Made by a program: the position numbers and the translations under genes. 64,000 nucleotides of DNA. Source: Fibrobacter sp. (GTDB lineage Bacteria > Fibrobacterota > Fibrobacteria > Fibrobacterales > Fibrobacteraceae). The notes beneath the pieces are model-generated. The model saw only the letters and a program-made list of their open reading frames with translations, was not told where the DNA came from and ran no database searches. Numbering within the stretch: the first letter of the stretch is position 1; every line of letters begins with the position of its first letter. The stretch lies in the NCBI GenBank assembly GCA_024398965.1, contig JAKSIF010000007.1, positions 62,001-126,000 of the forward strand, read 5' to 3'. Positions 26,197 to 33,626 of the stretch are shown here, piece by piece.

Positions 26197-28635
26197 TCTA
26201 CTCAATTCCACCACGTAATCGGCGGCGTTGACGAAGTCTTGCGCATGTTCGATGGCTACGACGGTGTGTCCTGCCTCGGTTAGGCCTTTAATCAATTCCA
26301 GCAGGTGCAGGATGTCTACCTGATGGAGACCCCGGGCTGGTTCGTCAAATAAGAAAAGTGTATTGGGGGCCTTTGCGCGGGCCAGGGCGATGGAGAGACG
26401 CAAACGGGCTCGTTCACCGCCGGACATGTGGGCGGTGGATTGTCCTAAACGCAGGTAGTCCAAGCCTGTATCCACCAGAGGTTTCAGCTTGTCGGCGAAG
26501 GGTTTCATGTTGGCGAAAAGCTTGTAGGCGTTGCCAATTTCCATGTCCAGGATGTCGGCGATGGAAAGACTCTTGAATCGAATTTCAAGAACTTCGTCAC
26601 GGAAGCGCTTGCCCAGGCAGACGGGACATTCCGTTTCTTCGTAGCCGGAGGGGTCCAGGATGACGCCTTCGCCCTTGCAGTTTTCGCAGCGGCCGCCTGC
26701 AGCGTGGGTTGCGAATTTGCCGGCGGCGTATCCGCGGACTTTGCTTTCGGGAAGCTTTGCGAACAGGTCTCGCAGCAGGTTTCCCATGTTGATGGCACTG
26801 AGGACTGTGCTGCGGCGGTTCCCGTGGAAATCCCCTGTGGAAAGGATGGAAAGGGCGTCGATGCCGAGGGAGGAGAATTCACCTGCCTTTGCGCGGACAG
26901 CCAGATTCTTGAACATGAGGGTGGATTTTCCGCTGCCGCTTTGGCCGGTGATGACACTGAACTTTTTCAGCGGGAAATCTGCGGAAACAGATTTCATGTC
27001 GAAGAGGGCGAAATCCTTGACAGAGATTGCTAGATCCTTCGACTTCGCTGCGCTCCGCTCAGGATGACACGGGGAGGGTCGCTCAGGATGATGTTCCGCG
27101 CGGGTTCCCTTCAAATACTTAATCCAATTTCCCGTGGGGGAGGCGGGATTCTTCAAAACTTCTGCAGCAGGGCCCATGAACAGCACTTCGCCGCCTTTTT
27201 CGCCGGCGCCAGGGCCCATTTCAATGATCCAGTCCGCCTTTGCAATAATGCCGGGATTGTGTTCGATCAAAACCAGGGTGTTGCCTCGGGACTGGACTTT
27301 CTTCAGCACTTTCCAAAGGGCGTCCACATCCGTGTGGTGGAGGCCGCTGGCCGGTTCATCCAACGCAATCAAAAGACCGTTCAAATGTCCGGTGGAAAGG
27401 CTTGCCAATCGCAGGCGCTGCATTTCACCGCCGGACAAGGTCGTGCCGGAGCGGCCTGCCGTTAGGTAGCCGATGTCCAGTTCGTTTATCGCCTCGATGC
27501 GGTCCAGCAGACTATTTAGGGTAGGGAGCAGGTTTTGTTTGATGCGTCCCTCGAAGAGGCCACGGACTTTTTTCTCCAGCAGGGAGAAAGGCGTGTTCAA
27601 AATCTCGGCCCAGGTAACGCCCTCGATGGTTGCGTTGAGAAATTCCTTTTTCAAACGCAGACCGCCACATTCGGGGCAGTCTACGTTGTTTTCTTCATCA
27701 ACGTCTGCGTTCGTTCCCGTAAGGGAACTGTCCACGACGCCTTTACCTCCACAGCGGGGGCAAGCAGCCGTTCTAGAGTACGGTGAAAGATCCGTTGCGT
27801 CCAGGGCTTTTGCCATATCGGGGGTCCCGTGTTCCTTACAGCAAGGAACGGTACTGAATTCAACTCGTGCGCCGTTCTCGTCCAGCGTCAAGTGCGAATG
27901 GGTCAGTTTCAAAACTCCATCCACCGCTTCGGCGATTCGGGTTCGTGTATTTTCGCGGACAATGACGCGGTCTACGACAATGAAGAATTCCTTGGGGCAG
28001 ATTTCCTTTTCTGCGTCGGTCAAGTCGGCCAGGGAATAAACCACTCCGTCAGCCATGGCGCGGGTGTAGCCCTGTGCCAAGAATACAGCGGACAACTTGT
28101 CCAGCGACTGGCCGGCGCTTTTCTTACCCGCGGCACTCTTGTCTCCTGCGACATCCTCACGACCCGTGCTCACACGGGCAAAAAACTGCAGTTTGGTTCC
28201 TTCTGGTCTGCTGGCGATCTGCTTGATGATTTCTTCGCGGCTGATACTTTCCATGGGCTTGCCGCAAACAGGGCAAGCCGGCTTTGCAAATGCGGCGAAC
28301 AAGGTGCGAAGTGCACTGTCGCATTCAGAAATGCTTAAGGCGTAAGCCTTGGCGGGGGCTTCTCCGTGGCTAGGTCCAATGGCTAGGCTTGCGGATAATC
28401 CTTCGGCGCTGTCTAGGGGAATGTTCCTACGGCCGCCCAGCAGTTCGCAGGCAAAAGGCGACAATGTTTCAAGGTAACGTCGCTTGGATTCCCCATGCAA
28501 AGTGTCCAAGACCAGTGTGGATTTTCCGCAACCGGAAGGACCGCATACGACGGTAATCTTTCCCAACGGGAACTGGGCGTCCACATTCTTCAGGTTGTGG
28601 AGCCTACATCCGCGAAGAGAAATGAAATCAGACAT
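26194..28635 (-). CDS. UvrA paralogue (short excinuclease ABC subunit A-like ATPase)
   Basis: The 813-residue protein has two ABC modules arranged as in UvrA: Walker A CGPSGCGKST near residue 31, the first signature SGGEMQRLRLAS, a second Walker A TGQSGSGKSTLMF, the zinc module CENCKGEGV...CPVCLGKRF and the second signature MSGGERARLRLSIALA. UvrA recognises distorted DNA and loads UvrB. This copy is about 130 residues shorter than usual; the region where UvrB binds looks reduced, so it is probably a second UvrA-like protein rather than the main one. Between the two modules (27031-27093) a dispersed repeat is read in frame as CHPERSAAKSKDL. It follows an outer-membrane protein gene on the same strand. 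Confidence 0.85.
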   Translation of the reverse strand: MSDFISLRGCRLHNLKNVDAQFPLGKITVVCGPSGCGKSTLVLDTLHGESKRRYLETLSPFACELLGGRRNIPLDSAEGLSASLAIGPSHGEAPAKAYALSISECDSALRTLFAAFAKPACPVCGKPMESISREEIIKQIASRPEGTKLQFFARVSTGREDVAGDKSAAGKKSAGQSLDKLSAVFLAQGYTRAMADGVVYSLADLTDAEKEICPKEFFIVVDRVIVRENTRTRIAEAVDGVLKLTHSHLTLDENGARVEFSTVPCCKEHGTPDMAKALDATDLSPYSRTAACPRCGGKGVVDSSLTGTNADVDEENNVDCPECGGLRLKKEFLNATIEGVTWAEILNTPFSLLEKKVRGLFEGRIKQNLLPTLNSLLDRIEAINELDIGYLTAGRSGTTLSGGEMQRLRLASLSTGHLNGLLIALDEPASGLHHTDVDALWKVLKKVQSRGNTLVLIEHNPGIIAKADWIIEMGPGAGEKGGEVLFMGPAAEVLKNPASPTGNWIKYLKGTRAEHHPERPSPCHPERSAAKSKDLAISVKDFALFDMKSVSADFPLKKFSVITGQSGSGKSTLMFKNLAVRAKAGEFSSLGIDALSILSTGDFHGNRRSTVLSAINMGNLLRDLFAKLPESKVRGYAAGKFATHAAGGRCENCKGEGVILDPSGYEETECPVCLGKRFRDEVLEIRFKSLSIADILDMEIGNAYKLFANMKPFADKLKPLVDTGLDYLRLGQSTAHMSGGERARLRLSIALARAKAPNTLFLFDEPARGLHQVDILHLLELIKGLTEAGHTVVAIEHAQDFVNAADYVVELSR
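27031..27093 (-). repeat. Dispersed repeat inserted in the UvrA paralogue gene
   Basis: On the minus strand one full copy begins GTGTCATCCTGAGCG and ends GAAGGATCTAGC, preceded by a partial copy CATCATCCTGAGCGA. It adds an in-frame linker encoding CHPERSAAKSKDL. Confidence 0.65.
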
Positions 28636-28650
28636 GATTCGCCAATCGTG

Positions 28651-28671
28651 AAATCGTCTTTGGGACGATTT
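28651..28671 (-). other. Hairpin between outer-membrane protein gene and UvrA paralogue
   Basis: AAATCGTC and GACGATTT form an 8-bp stem with a five-base loop. No T tract follows, so it may process or stabilise a shared mRNA instead of terminating it. Confidence 0.4.
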
Positions 28672-28674
28672 ATC

Positions 28675-29283
28675 CTATTCCTTGATGGTGAATCTCAGTT
28701 CGCCAAAGGGAGTGCAGAAGTCCAGATTCTCCAGATTGTTCTTTTCGATTCCGGCAAACATGCGGTAGCCGCCGCCGATGGAAACTTCCAACATGCGGGT
28801 TACGCGATAGTTGAACTGGGCAGACATGTCTGCTACAAAGAAGTAGTCTTCGGGAGAGAAAGCTTCGTCGCCTCTTTCAATGATGTTGACCACGCCGCCA
28901 CCTACGTTGATGGGAATGGAAATGGAAAATTCTCCCATGCGGAAAGGAGTGAGTTCAACCTGTGCGCCAAAGGCGTTGTAATTAATCAATTCGGTACCAG
29001 CAACGTTATAGTTTCGGACGTCGCTGGCGATAAAGGAAGCCCATACGCCGGTTGCCAGCAGAGGGTTCCATTCGATGCCGATGCGAAGATTTATGAAAAT
29101 GGTGCCGTCGTCGGCAATCATGGAGTTTCCTCCGCCAAAGCCCAGGTAGGCGGACCAGCCGTCATTCTGCTTTTCTTCGGGAGTGAAGCTTCTTGATCTC
29201 AGCTCTGCATTAGCGGAAGTGGTTGCAACGAGAGCCAGGACGAGAGCTGCCAAGGCAATTTTAACGTTCAAAAACTTTCTCAT
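28675..29283 (-). CDS. Predicted outer-membrane beta-barrel protein
   Basis: The 202-residue product begins with a signal peptide (MRKFLNVKIALAALVLALVATTSANA). The rest alternates polar and hydrophobic residues with glycine and aromatic girdles (WSAYLGFGGGNSMI, FINLRIGIEWNP, QFNYRVTRMLEVSIGGGYRMFAG), as in small barrels of about eight strands, and ends with a beta strand GELRFTIKE. No named family is recognised. Its first bases overlap the end of the YihY-family gene by four, so the two are translationally coupled. Confidence 0.7.
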   Translation of the reverse strand: MRKFLNVKIALAALVLALVATTSANAELRSRSFTPEEKQNDGWSAYLGFGGGNSMIADDGTIFINLRIGIEWNPLLATGVWASFIASDVRNYNVAGTELINYNAFGAQVELTPFRMGEFSISIPINVGGGVVNIIERGDEAFSPEDYFFVADMSAQFNYRVTRMLEVSIGGGYRMFAGIEKNNLENLDFCTPFGELRFTIKE

Positions 29284-30251
29284 AAATCCTCCGAGATGCC
29301 GAGCCAGTTCCAGTTGTGCTTTCCGGCTTCGGGCCAGTTACAGATTGCCCATACAAGGCTGTTTCCGCACAGGATGATTGCCCAGATTCCAAAAACAAGA
29401 ATCAGGACCAGGGGAATGAACGCTAGGGAGCCGTAGAAAATAGACATTCTAGTCACCATGGCGGTCTGGATCAGCATCAAGATCTTTACGTAAATGTGGA
29501 TTGCTGCCCAGGCCAAAACGGTAATACCCAAGGAGGACAGAACCAGCTTTTTCTTGGTGTAGTTCTTGGCCTTTTCCTTTGGCCTGGAAGGCAGGGCGTA
29601 AAGGGCGAGGAAAATCAGGAAGATGATGATTGCCTGCAGGGAAATGTTCCAGAAGGCGTTGACCAGGGTCTTCAGGACGCTGTGGTCAAAGTGCAGTTCC
29701 TCGATGAAAATGACGTTCAATGCCTTTTGTACGCTGTTCACGAAACCTGCGTATAGACCAATCAAAAGAGCGATCGCCATTAAAAACGGAGTGTAAATCT
29801 GGATTTGCTTGTACAGAGGGCGGGAAGTCTTGTTTTCCCAGACCACATTGAAATTGGACTCCAGACTGCCGAAGGCGAGGATGAAGGTTACAAACAAGCC
29901 GAGGGCGCCGATGAAACCGAGCCTTCCGATAGGAATGTTTTCGGCGTTCTTGATGATGTCTACCAGCTGCTGGGTGGGCCAGTCCAGGCCAAGCATGTCG
30001 AAAATGTGGGGAATGTAGTCCGAAATGAAGTTGCTGAAGCCGATGGCGATGGTAATGGACGTCAGGATGATCAGCAGCGGGACCACGGCCAGGAAGGTGG
30101 TGTAGGTCAGGGACGCTGCACGGGTAGGCCCGTGGAAATACAGAAAGGACTTGCCGGCGGTAACCGCAATCTTAACGGGGGTGGGGGACCTGTCGGCTAA
30201 GCCGTCAAAAATCCGTTCCCAGGAAAAATTTTTGAACCACTCGGGCATCAT
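29280..30251 (-). CDS. YihY/BrkB-family inner-membrane protein
   Basis: The 323-residue protein shows the YihY/BrkB family (PF03631) pattern: RAASLTYTTFLAVVPLLIILTSI near residue 40, followed by five more hydrophobic helices, GSLESNFNVVWENKTSRPLYKQIQIY, and a C-terminal SIFYGSLAFIPLVLILVFGIWAIILCGNSLVWAI. Such proteins were once misnamed ribonuclease BN; their actual function is uncertain. Two ATGs stand at the start (30251 and 30248) without a clear Shine-Dalgarno site. It forms a coupled pair with the downstream barrel protein gene. Confidence 0.88.
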   Translation of the reverse strand: MMPEWFKNFSWERIFDGLADRSPTPVKIAVTAGKSFLYFHGPTRAASLTYTTFLAVVPLLIILTSITIAIGFSNFISDYIPHIFDMLGLDWPTQQLVDIIKNAENIPIGRLGFIGALGLFVTFILAFGSLESNFNVVWENKTSRPLYKQIQIYTPFLMAIALLIGLYAGFVNSVQKALNVIFIEELHFDHSVLKTLVNAFWNISLQAIIIFLIFLALYALPSRPKEKAKNYTKKKLVLSSLGITVLAWAAIHIYVKILMLIQTAMVTRMSIFYGSLAFIPLVLILVFGIWAIILCGNSLVWAICNWPEAGKHNWNWLGISEDL

Positions 30252-30333
30252 GGCCCAAATGTAGTAAAGTTGACGGAGTGCCTTTTGTTAAAAAAGCTTT
30301 ATGAAAAATGCTCTTTTTGACCGTTTTTTAGCC

Positions 30334-30412
30334 AAAATGTAGACTTTCTAAACGTTTGAAAGCTTTTATTTATCTTGAATTTTGTAAAAATGCGTCAAAA
30401 ATGTTGACTTTT
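30334..30412. promoter_or_regulatory. Repeated AAAATGTNGAC motifs upstream of the first PL11 gene
   Basis: AAAATGTAGACTTTC (30334-30348) and AAAATGTTGACTTTT (30398-30412) occur in a 307-base gap between divergent genes; AAATGTAGATTT follows at 30423-30434. TTTGAAAGCTT lies between the first two at 30355-30365. The motif recurs before the second PL11 gene and the TIGR02147 gene, so it may be an operator. Confidence 0.45.
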
Positions 30413-30432
30413 AATAAAAATAAATGTAGATT
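30404..30432 (+). promoter_or_regulatory. Promoter TTGACT-N17-TAGATT for the PL11 leader
   Basis: TTGACT (30404-30409) and TAGATT (30427-30432) are 17 bases apart. The -35 box lies within a copy of the AAAATGTTGACTTTT motif, so binding there would block or modify initiation. Confidence 0.5.
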
Positions 30433-30439
30433 TAGAACC

Positions 30440-30517
30440 ATGAAGAACGTAAGTGAGTTAATAGAGCTGTGTTGTCTGTGGACTACGGGTTGTTTATTGA
30501 TTCTTTTCGCTCTTTAG
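30440..30517 (+). CDS. Possible leaderless 25-codon upstream ORF
   Basis: ATG 30440 begins seven bases after the TAGATT box, so the mRNA could start at this ATG. It encodes a short peptide starting MKNVSELIELCC and ending in a hydrophobic LLILFAL before TAG at 30515. It stops 41 bases before the PL11 start. It has no recognised function and may be chance, but the placement is suggestive of a leader peptide. Confidence 0.3.
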   Translation: MKNVSELIELCCLWTTGCLLILFAL

Positions 30518-30558
30518 GATGTGAATGTAATTTAAGGGAAACCTTAAGGAGTGTGTTT

Positions 30559-33348
30559 ATGGGTTTTGGATTGATGAAGGCTGTAATGGCCTTTGGTTTG
30601 GGCCTTGGCTTGGCTGCTCAGGCAAATGCCGCCGCCCGTCAGATGGAAAATCTTAACCGCGGCCTAGTTTCGGCCAACGTGGGTAACGGTATGCTGGTGA
30701 GCTGGCGTCTTTTGGGTACAGATGCGCCCACCACCGCTTTCAACCTCTATCGCGACGGAACGAAAATTGCCACCATTGGCGGCTCTGAACCGACCAATTA
30801 CCTGGATGCCAAGGGCACCGCAACATCTAAGTATACCGTTGCCGCAGTAGTGAACGGTGTGGAAGGAACTCAGGAAGGCCTTTCCCTGGTTTATGACCAG
30901 ACTTACAAGGACGGGAACAGCAAGATTTCCTTCCCCTACAAGGTTCTGAACCTGAAGGCTGCAGCTCCCGCCAACCAGACAATGCCCGACGGCAGCACTT
31001 GCGTCTACAGCATTAACGACATGAGCACTGGCGACCTGGACGGCGACGGCACGCTGGATCTGGTGATCAAGTGGGACCCGAACAATTCTAAGGATAACGC
31101 CAACTCCGGTTACTCCGGCAGCGTTTTCATCGACGGCGTCAAGCTGGATGGAACCCGCCTGTGGCGTATCGACCTGGGCAAGAACATTCGTGCCGGCGCG
31201 CACTATACCCAGTTCATGGTCTTTGACTTCGACGGCGACGGTGTTTCTGAAATCGCCATGAAGACTAGCGACGGCACCGTAGATGGAACCGGTAAGGTCA
31301 TCGGCGACGCCTCCAAGGATTACCGCACGGGTAGCGGTACCATCATGAGCGGTAATGAATTCTTGACGATTTTCAACGGCACTACAGGTGCAGCCATCAA
31401 TACTGTCAACTTCTGGCCTGCTCGCGGCAAGATTTCCGGTGACAATTACGGTAACCGCGACAACCGTATGCTGGCCGCTGTTGCTTACTTGGATGGAGTT
31501 CATCCCAGCTTGATTACTTCCCGCGGCTACTATACCGAGGCGTACGTTGCCGCCTACGATTTCGATGGCAAGAAGCTGAACACCAAGTGGCAGTATTCTG
31601 CATCGACTGCTGGTCAGGGGCTTTACGGTCAGGGCAATCACAACCTGAGCATCGCCGATGTAGACAACGACGGCAAGGACGAAATTATCTGGGGCGCAGG
31701 CGCTTTGGATCACGACGGTACTTTTATGTATCGCACGGGCCTTGGTCATGGTGACGCCATGCACGTGTCCGACATGGATCCGGATCGCCCGGGTCTTGAA
31801 GTTTGGGACGTTCACGAAGAAACTAACGCTGCTTACAGCGATGAACTTCATACCGCCGAAGGCGGCAAGATTATCTGGGGCACCAAGCAGACCGGTGGCG
31901 ACAACGGTCGCGGTCTGGCTGCAGATTTGGATTCCACCAACCGCGGTTTTGAAATGTGGAGCTACGCCAGCGGTGCCATTTATAGCGCCACCGGCAAAAA
32001 ACTTTGGGACGTCCTCCCGTCCCAGAATTTCCGCATCTACTTTGACGGCGATCTTCAGGACGAATTGCTGGACGCCGTGGGTTCTCCCAAGGCAGGCACT
32101 TACGCCTACAACACCGGTGGAAAAATCGACAAGTGGAATCAAAGCTCCAAGGGCATTGACCGCTACTTCAGTTTCTACAATGTGGAAGGCTCCAGCCTGA
32201 ACAACTACACCAAGGCTAATCCCTGTCTGGTGGCGGATATTCTGGGCGACTGGCGCGAAGAACTGATTACCCGTTCCGGCTCCGACCAGAACAAGATCAT
32301 CATTTTCTCCACTGCGGTGACTTCTCCTCATCGCGTCTATACCTTGATGCATGATTCCCAGTACCGTCTGGGCATTGCTTGGCAGAATGTGGCTTACAAC
32401 CAGCCGCCACACCTGAGCTATTACCTGCCGGATAACGTGGGCAAGAACCTGAAGCAGCCCAGCCTTTATACCGTTGGCAAGGGTGGCGCTGTGGTTTACC
32501 CGAATAGCTCTAGCAGTTCCGTGACTCCCGCTGTTTCTAGCTCTTCTGTCACTCCGGCCGAGTCTTCTTCCAGCGTTGTTCCGGCTTCCAGCTCCAGCGA
32601 AACTCCCGCCGTGTCCAGCTCCAGCAAGACTTACGTCACCGCTTTGGACGCTTCCGCTCCGGATGAAGGCGCAGGTGTCTTTGAAAATACCAACGCCGGC
32701 TGGCAGGAAAAGGGCTATTACAACTTCGACAATAGTACAGAAAGCTTCGGTACATGGAATATCTATTCCAAGTCCGCTACAGAAGCTACCTTGACTATCC
32801 GCTATGCTAATGGCGGCAAGGCTGAACGCAACATGAATCTTACTGTCAACGGAGAAAAAGTTGGCGAAGTGAAGATGGACATGACCGGTGCCTGGACCAC
32901 TTGGGAAACCGTGGATGTAAAGGTGATGCTTGTCGAAGGCAAGAATGTTCTGACCCTTTCCTCTATTACCGCTGATGGCGGTGCCAATGTGGACATGCTC
33001 TACTTTGACAAGGCCGACATTTGCCTCTATAGCGACTATGAATCCGGCAAAGTGAAGTTTGAGGAAGAAAATGGTGAGGATCCCTCCGCAGTTCAGAATG
33101 TGGCGAAGGTTGTCGGTTTCAATAGTTACAACGCCGTAACCGGAGTGCTGAACGTTCGTGAGGCGGGCTTTGCTGAAATCTACTACTTCGATATGCAGGG
33201 CAATATGCGAGTGGGGCACTCAGCCTACGTTCCTGCCGGCGAGTCGGTTTTCAAGGCTCAGACTGATATGCTGCCTAAGGGAGTTTTCTTTGTGAAGGTT
33301 AGGCTGAACGGTCGACTGGTGGCTCAAACTAGAATGTCAAACCCCTAG
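30559..33348 (+). CDS. PL11 rhamnogalacturonan lyase with CBM35-like and sorting modules
   Basis: The 929-residue protein has a signal peptide (AFGLGLGLAAQANA) and a PL11 catalytic propeller of about 600 residues: RQMENLNRGLVSANVGNGMLVSWRLLG, WDPNNSKDNANSGYSG, NIRAGAHYTQFMVFDFDGDG and DWREELITRSG are typical of YesW-like lyases. They cut rhamnogalacturonan I by beta-elimination, using calcium held by repeated DxDGDG loops. A serine linker, a CBM35-like domain (GYYNFDNSTESFGTWN, IRYANGGKAERNMNL, ITADGGANVDMLYF) and a C-terminal beta module ending VFFVKVRLNGRLVAQTR follow; the last resembles T9SS sorting domains. ATG 30559 has AAGGAG seven bases upstream; the frame remains open further upstream without a better start. 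Confidence 0.93.
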   Translation: MGFGLMKAVMAFGLGLGLAAQANAAARQMENLNRGLVSANVGNGMLVSWRLLGTDAPTTAFNLYRDGTKIATIGGSEPTNYLDAKGTATSKYTVAAVVNGVEGTQEGLSLVYDQTYKDGNSKISFPYKVLNLKAAAPANQTMPDGSTCVYSINDMSTGDLDGDGTLDLVIKWDPNNSKDNANSGYSGSVFIDGVKLDGTRLWRIDLGKNIRAGAHYTQFMVFDFDGDGVSEIAMKTSDGTVDGTGKVIGDASKDYRTGSGTIMSGNEFLTIFNGTTGAAINTVNFWPARGKISGDNYGNRDNRMLAAVAYLDGVHPSLITSRGYYTEAYVAAYDFDGKKLNTKWQYSASTAGQGLYGQGNHNLSIADVDNDGKDEIIWGAGALDHDGTFMYRTGLGHGDAMHVSDMDPDRPGLEVWDVHEETNAAYSDELHTAEGGKIIWGTKQTGGDNGRGLAADLDSTNRGFEMWSYASGAIYSATGKKLWDVLPSQNFRIYFDGDLQDELLDAVGSPKAGTYAYNTGGKIDKWNQSSKGIDRYFSFYNVEGSSLNNYTKANPCLVADILGDWREELITRSGSDQNKIIIFSTAVTSPHRVYTLMHDSQYRLGIAWQNVAYNQPPHLSYYLPDNVGKNLKQPSLYTVGKGGAVVYPNSSSSSVTPAVSSSSVTPAESSSSVVPASSSSETPAVSSSSKTYVTALDASAPDEGAGVFENTNAGWQEKGYYNFDNSTESFGTWNIYSKSATEATLTIRYANGGKAERNMNLTVNGEKVGEVKMDMTGAWTTWETVDVKVMLVEGKNVLTLSSITADGGANVDMLYFDKADICLYSDYESGKVKFEEENGEDPSAVQNVAKVVGFNSYNAVTGVLNVREAGFAEIYYFDMQGNMRVGHSAYVPAGESVFKAQTDMLPKGVFFVKVRLNGRLVAQTRMSNP

Positions 33349-33396
33349 TTAATGTATCGTCCAACTTGGAATATGAATCTATGTGAATTGGGTAAA

Positions 33397-33532
33397 AAAA
33401 GTCAACATTTTCCTAATGGCTGAAATTGTGCTTGATTTTGCGTAAATTCATATTCTGATGTTGAAAAACGTTTTTTTTGCGGAAAAATAGAGGGTCTTGA
33501 AAGCTTTTCTATGGATAAAATGTCAACGATTT
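33397..33532. promoter_or_regulatory. AAAATGTNGAC-type motifs upstream of the second PL11 gene
   Basis: AAAATGTTGACTTTT occurs in reverse at 33397-33411 and AAAATGTCAACGATTT forward at 33517-33532. TTGAAAGCTT is again present (33497-33506). A TATAAT box follows at 33575-33580. Confidence 0.45.
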
Positions 33533-33626
33533 GAGCTTGAATTTTTGGTCGTTTTTTGCGGTATATATATACATTATAATGGTGTAAATATATCCCCGTT
33601 TTAACGAACGTGATAAGGAGCGTGTT

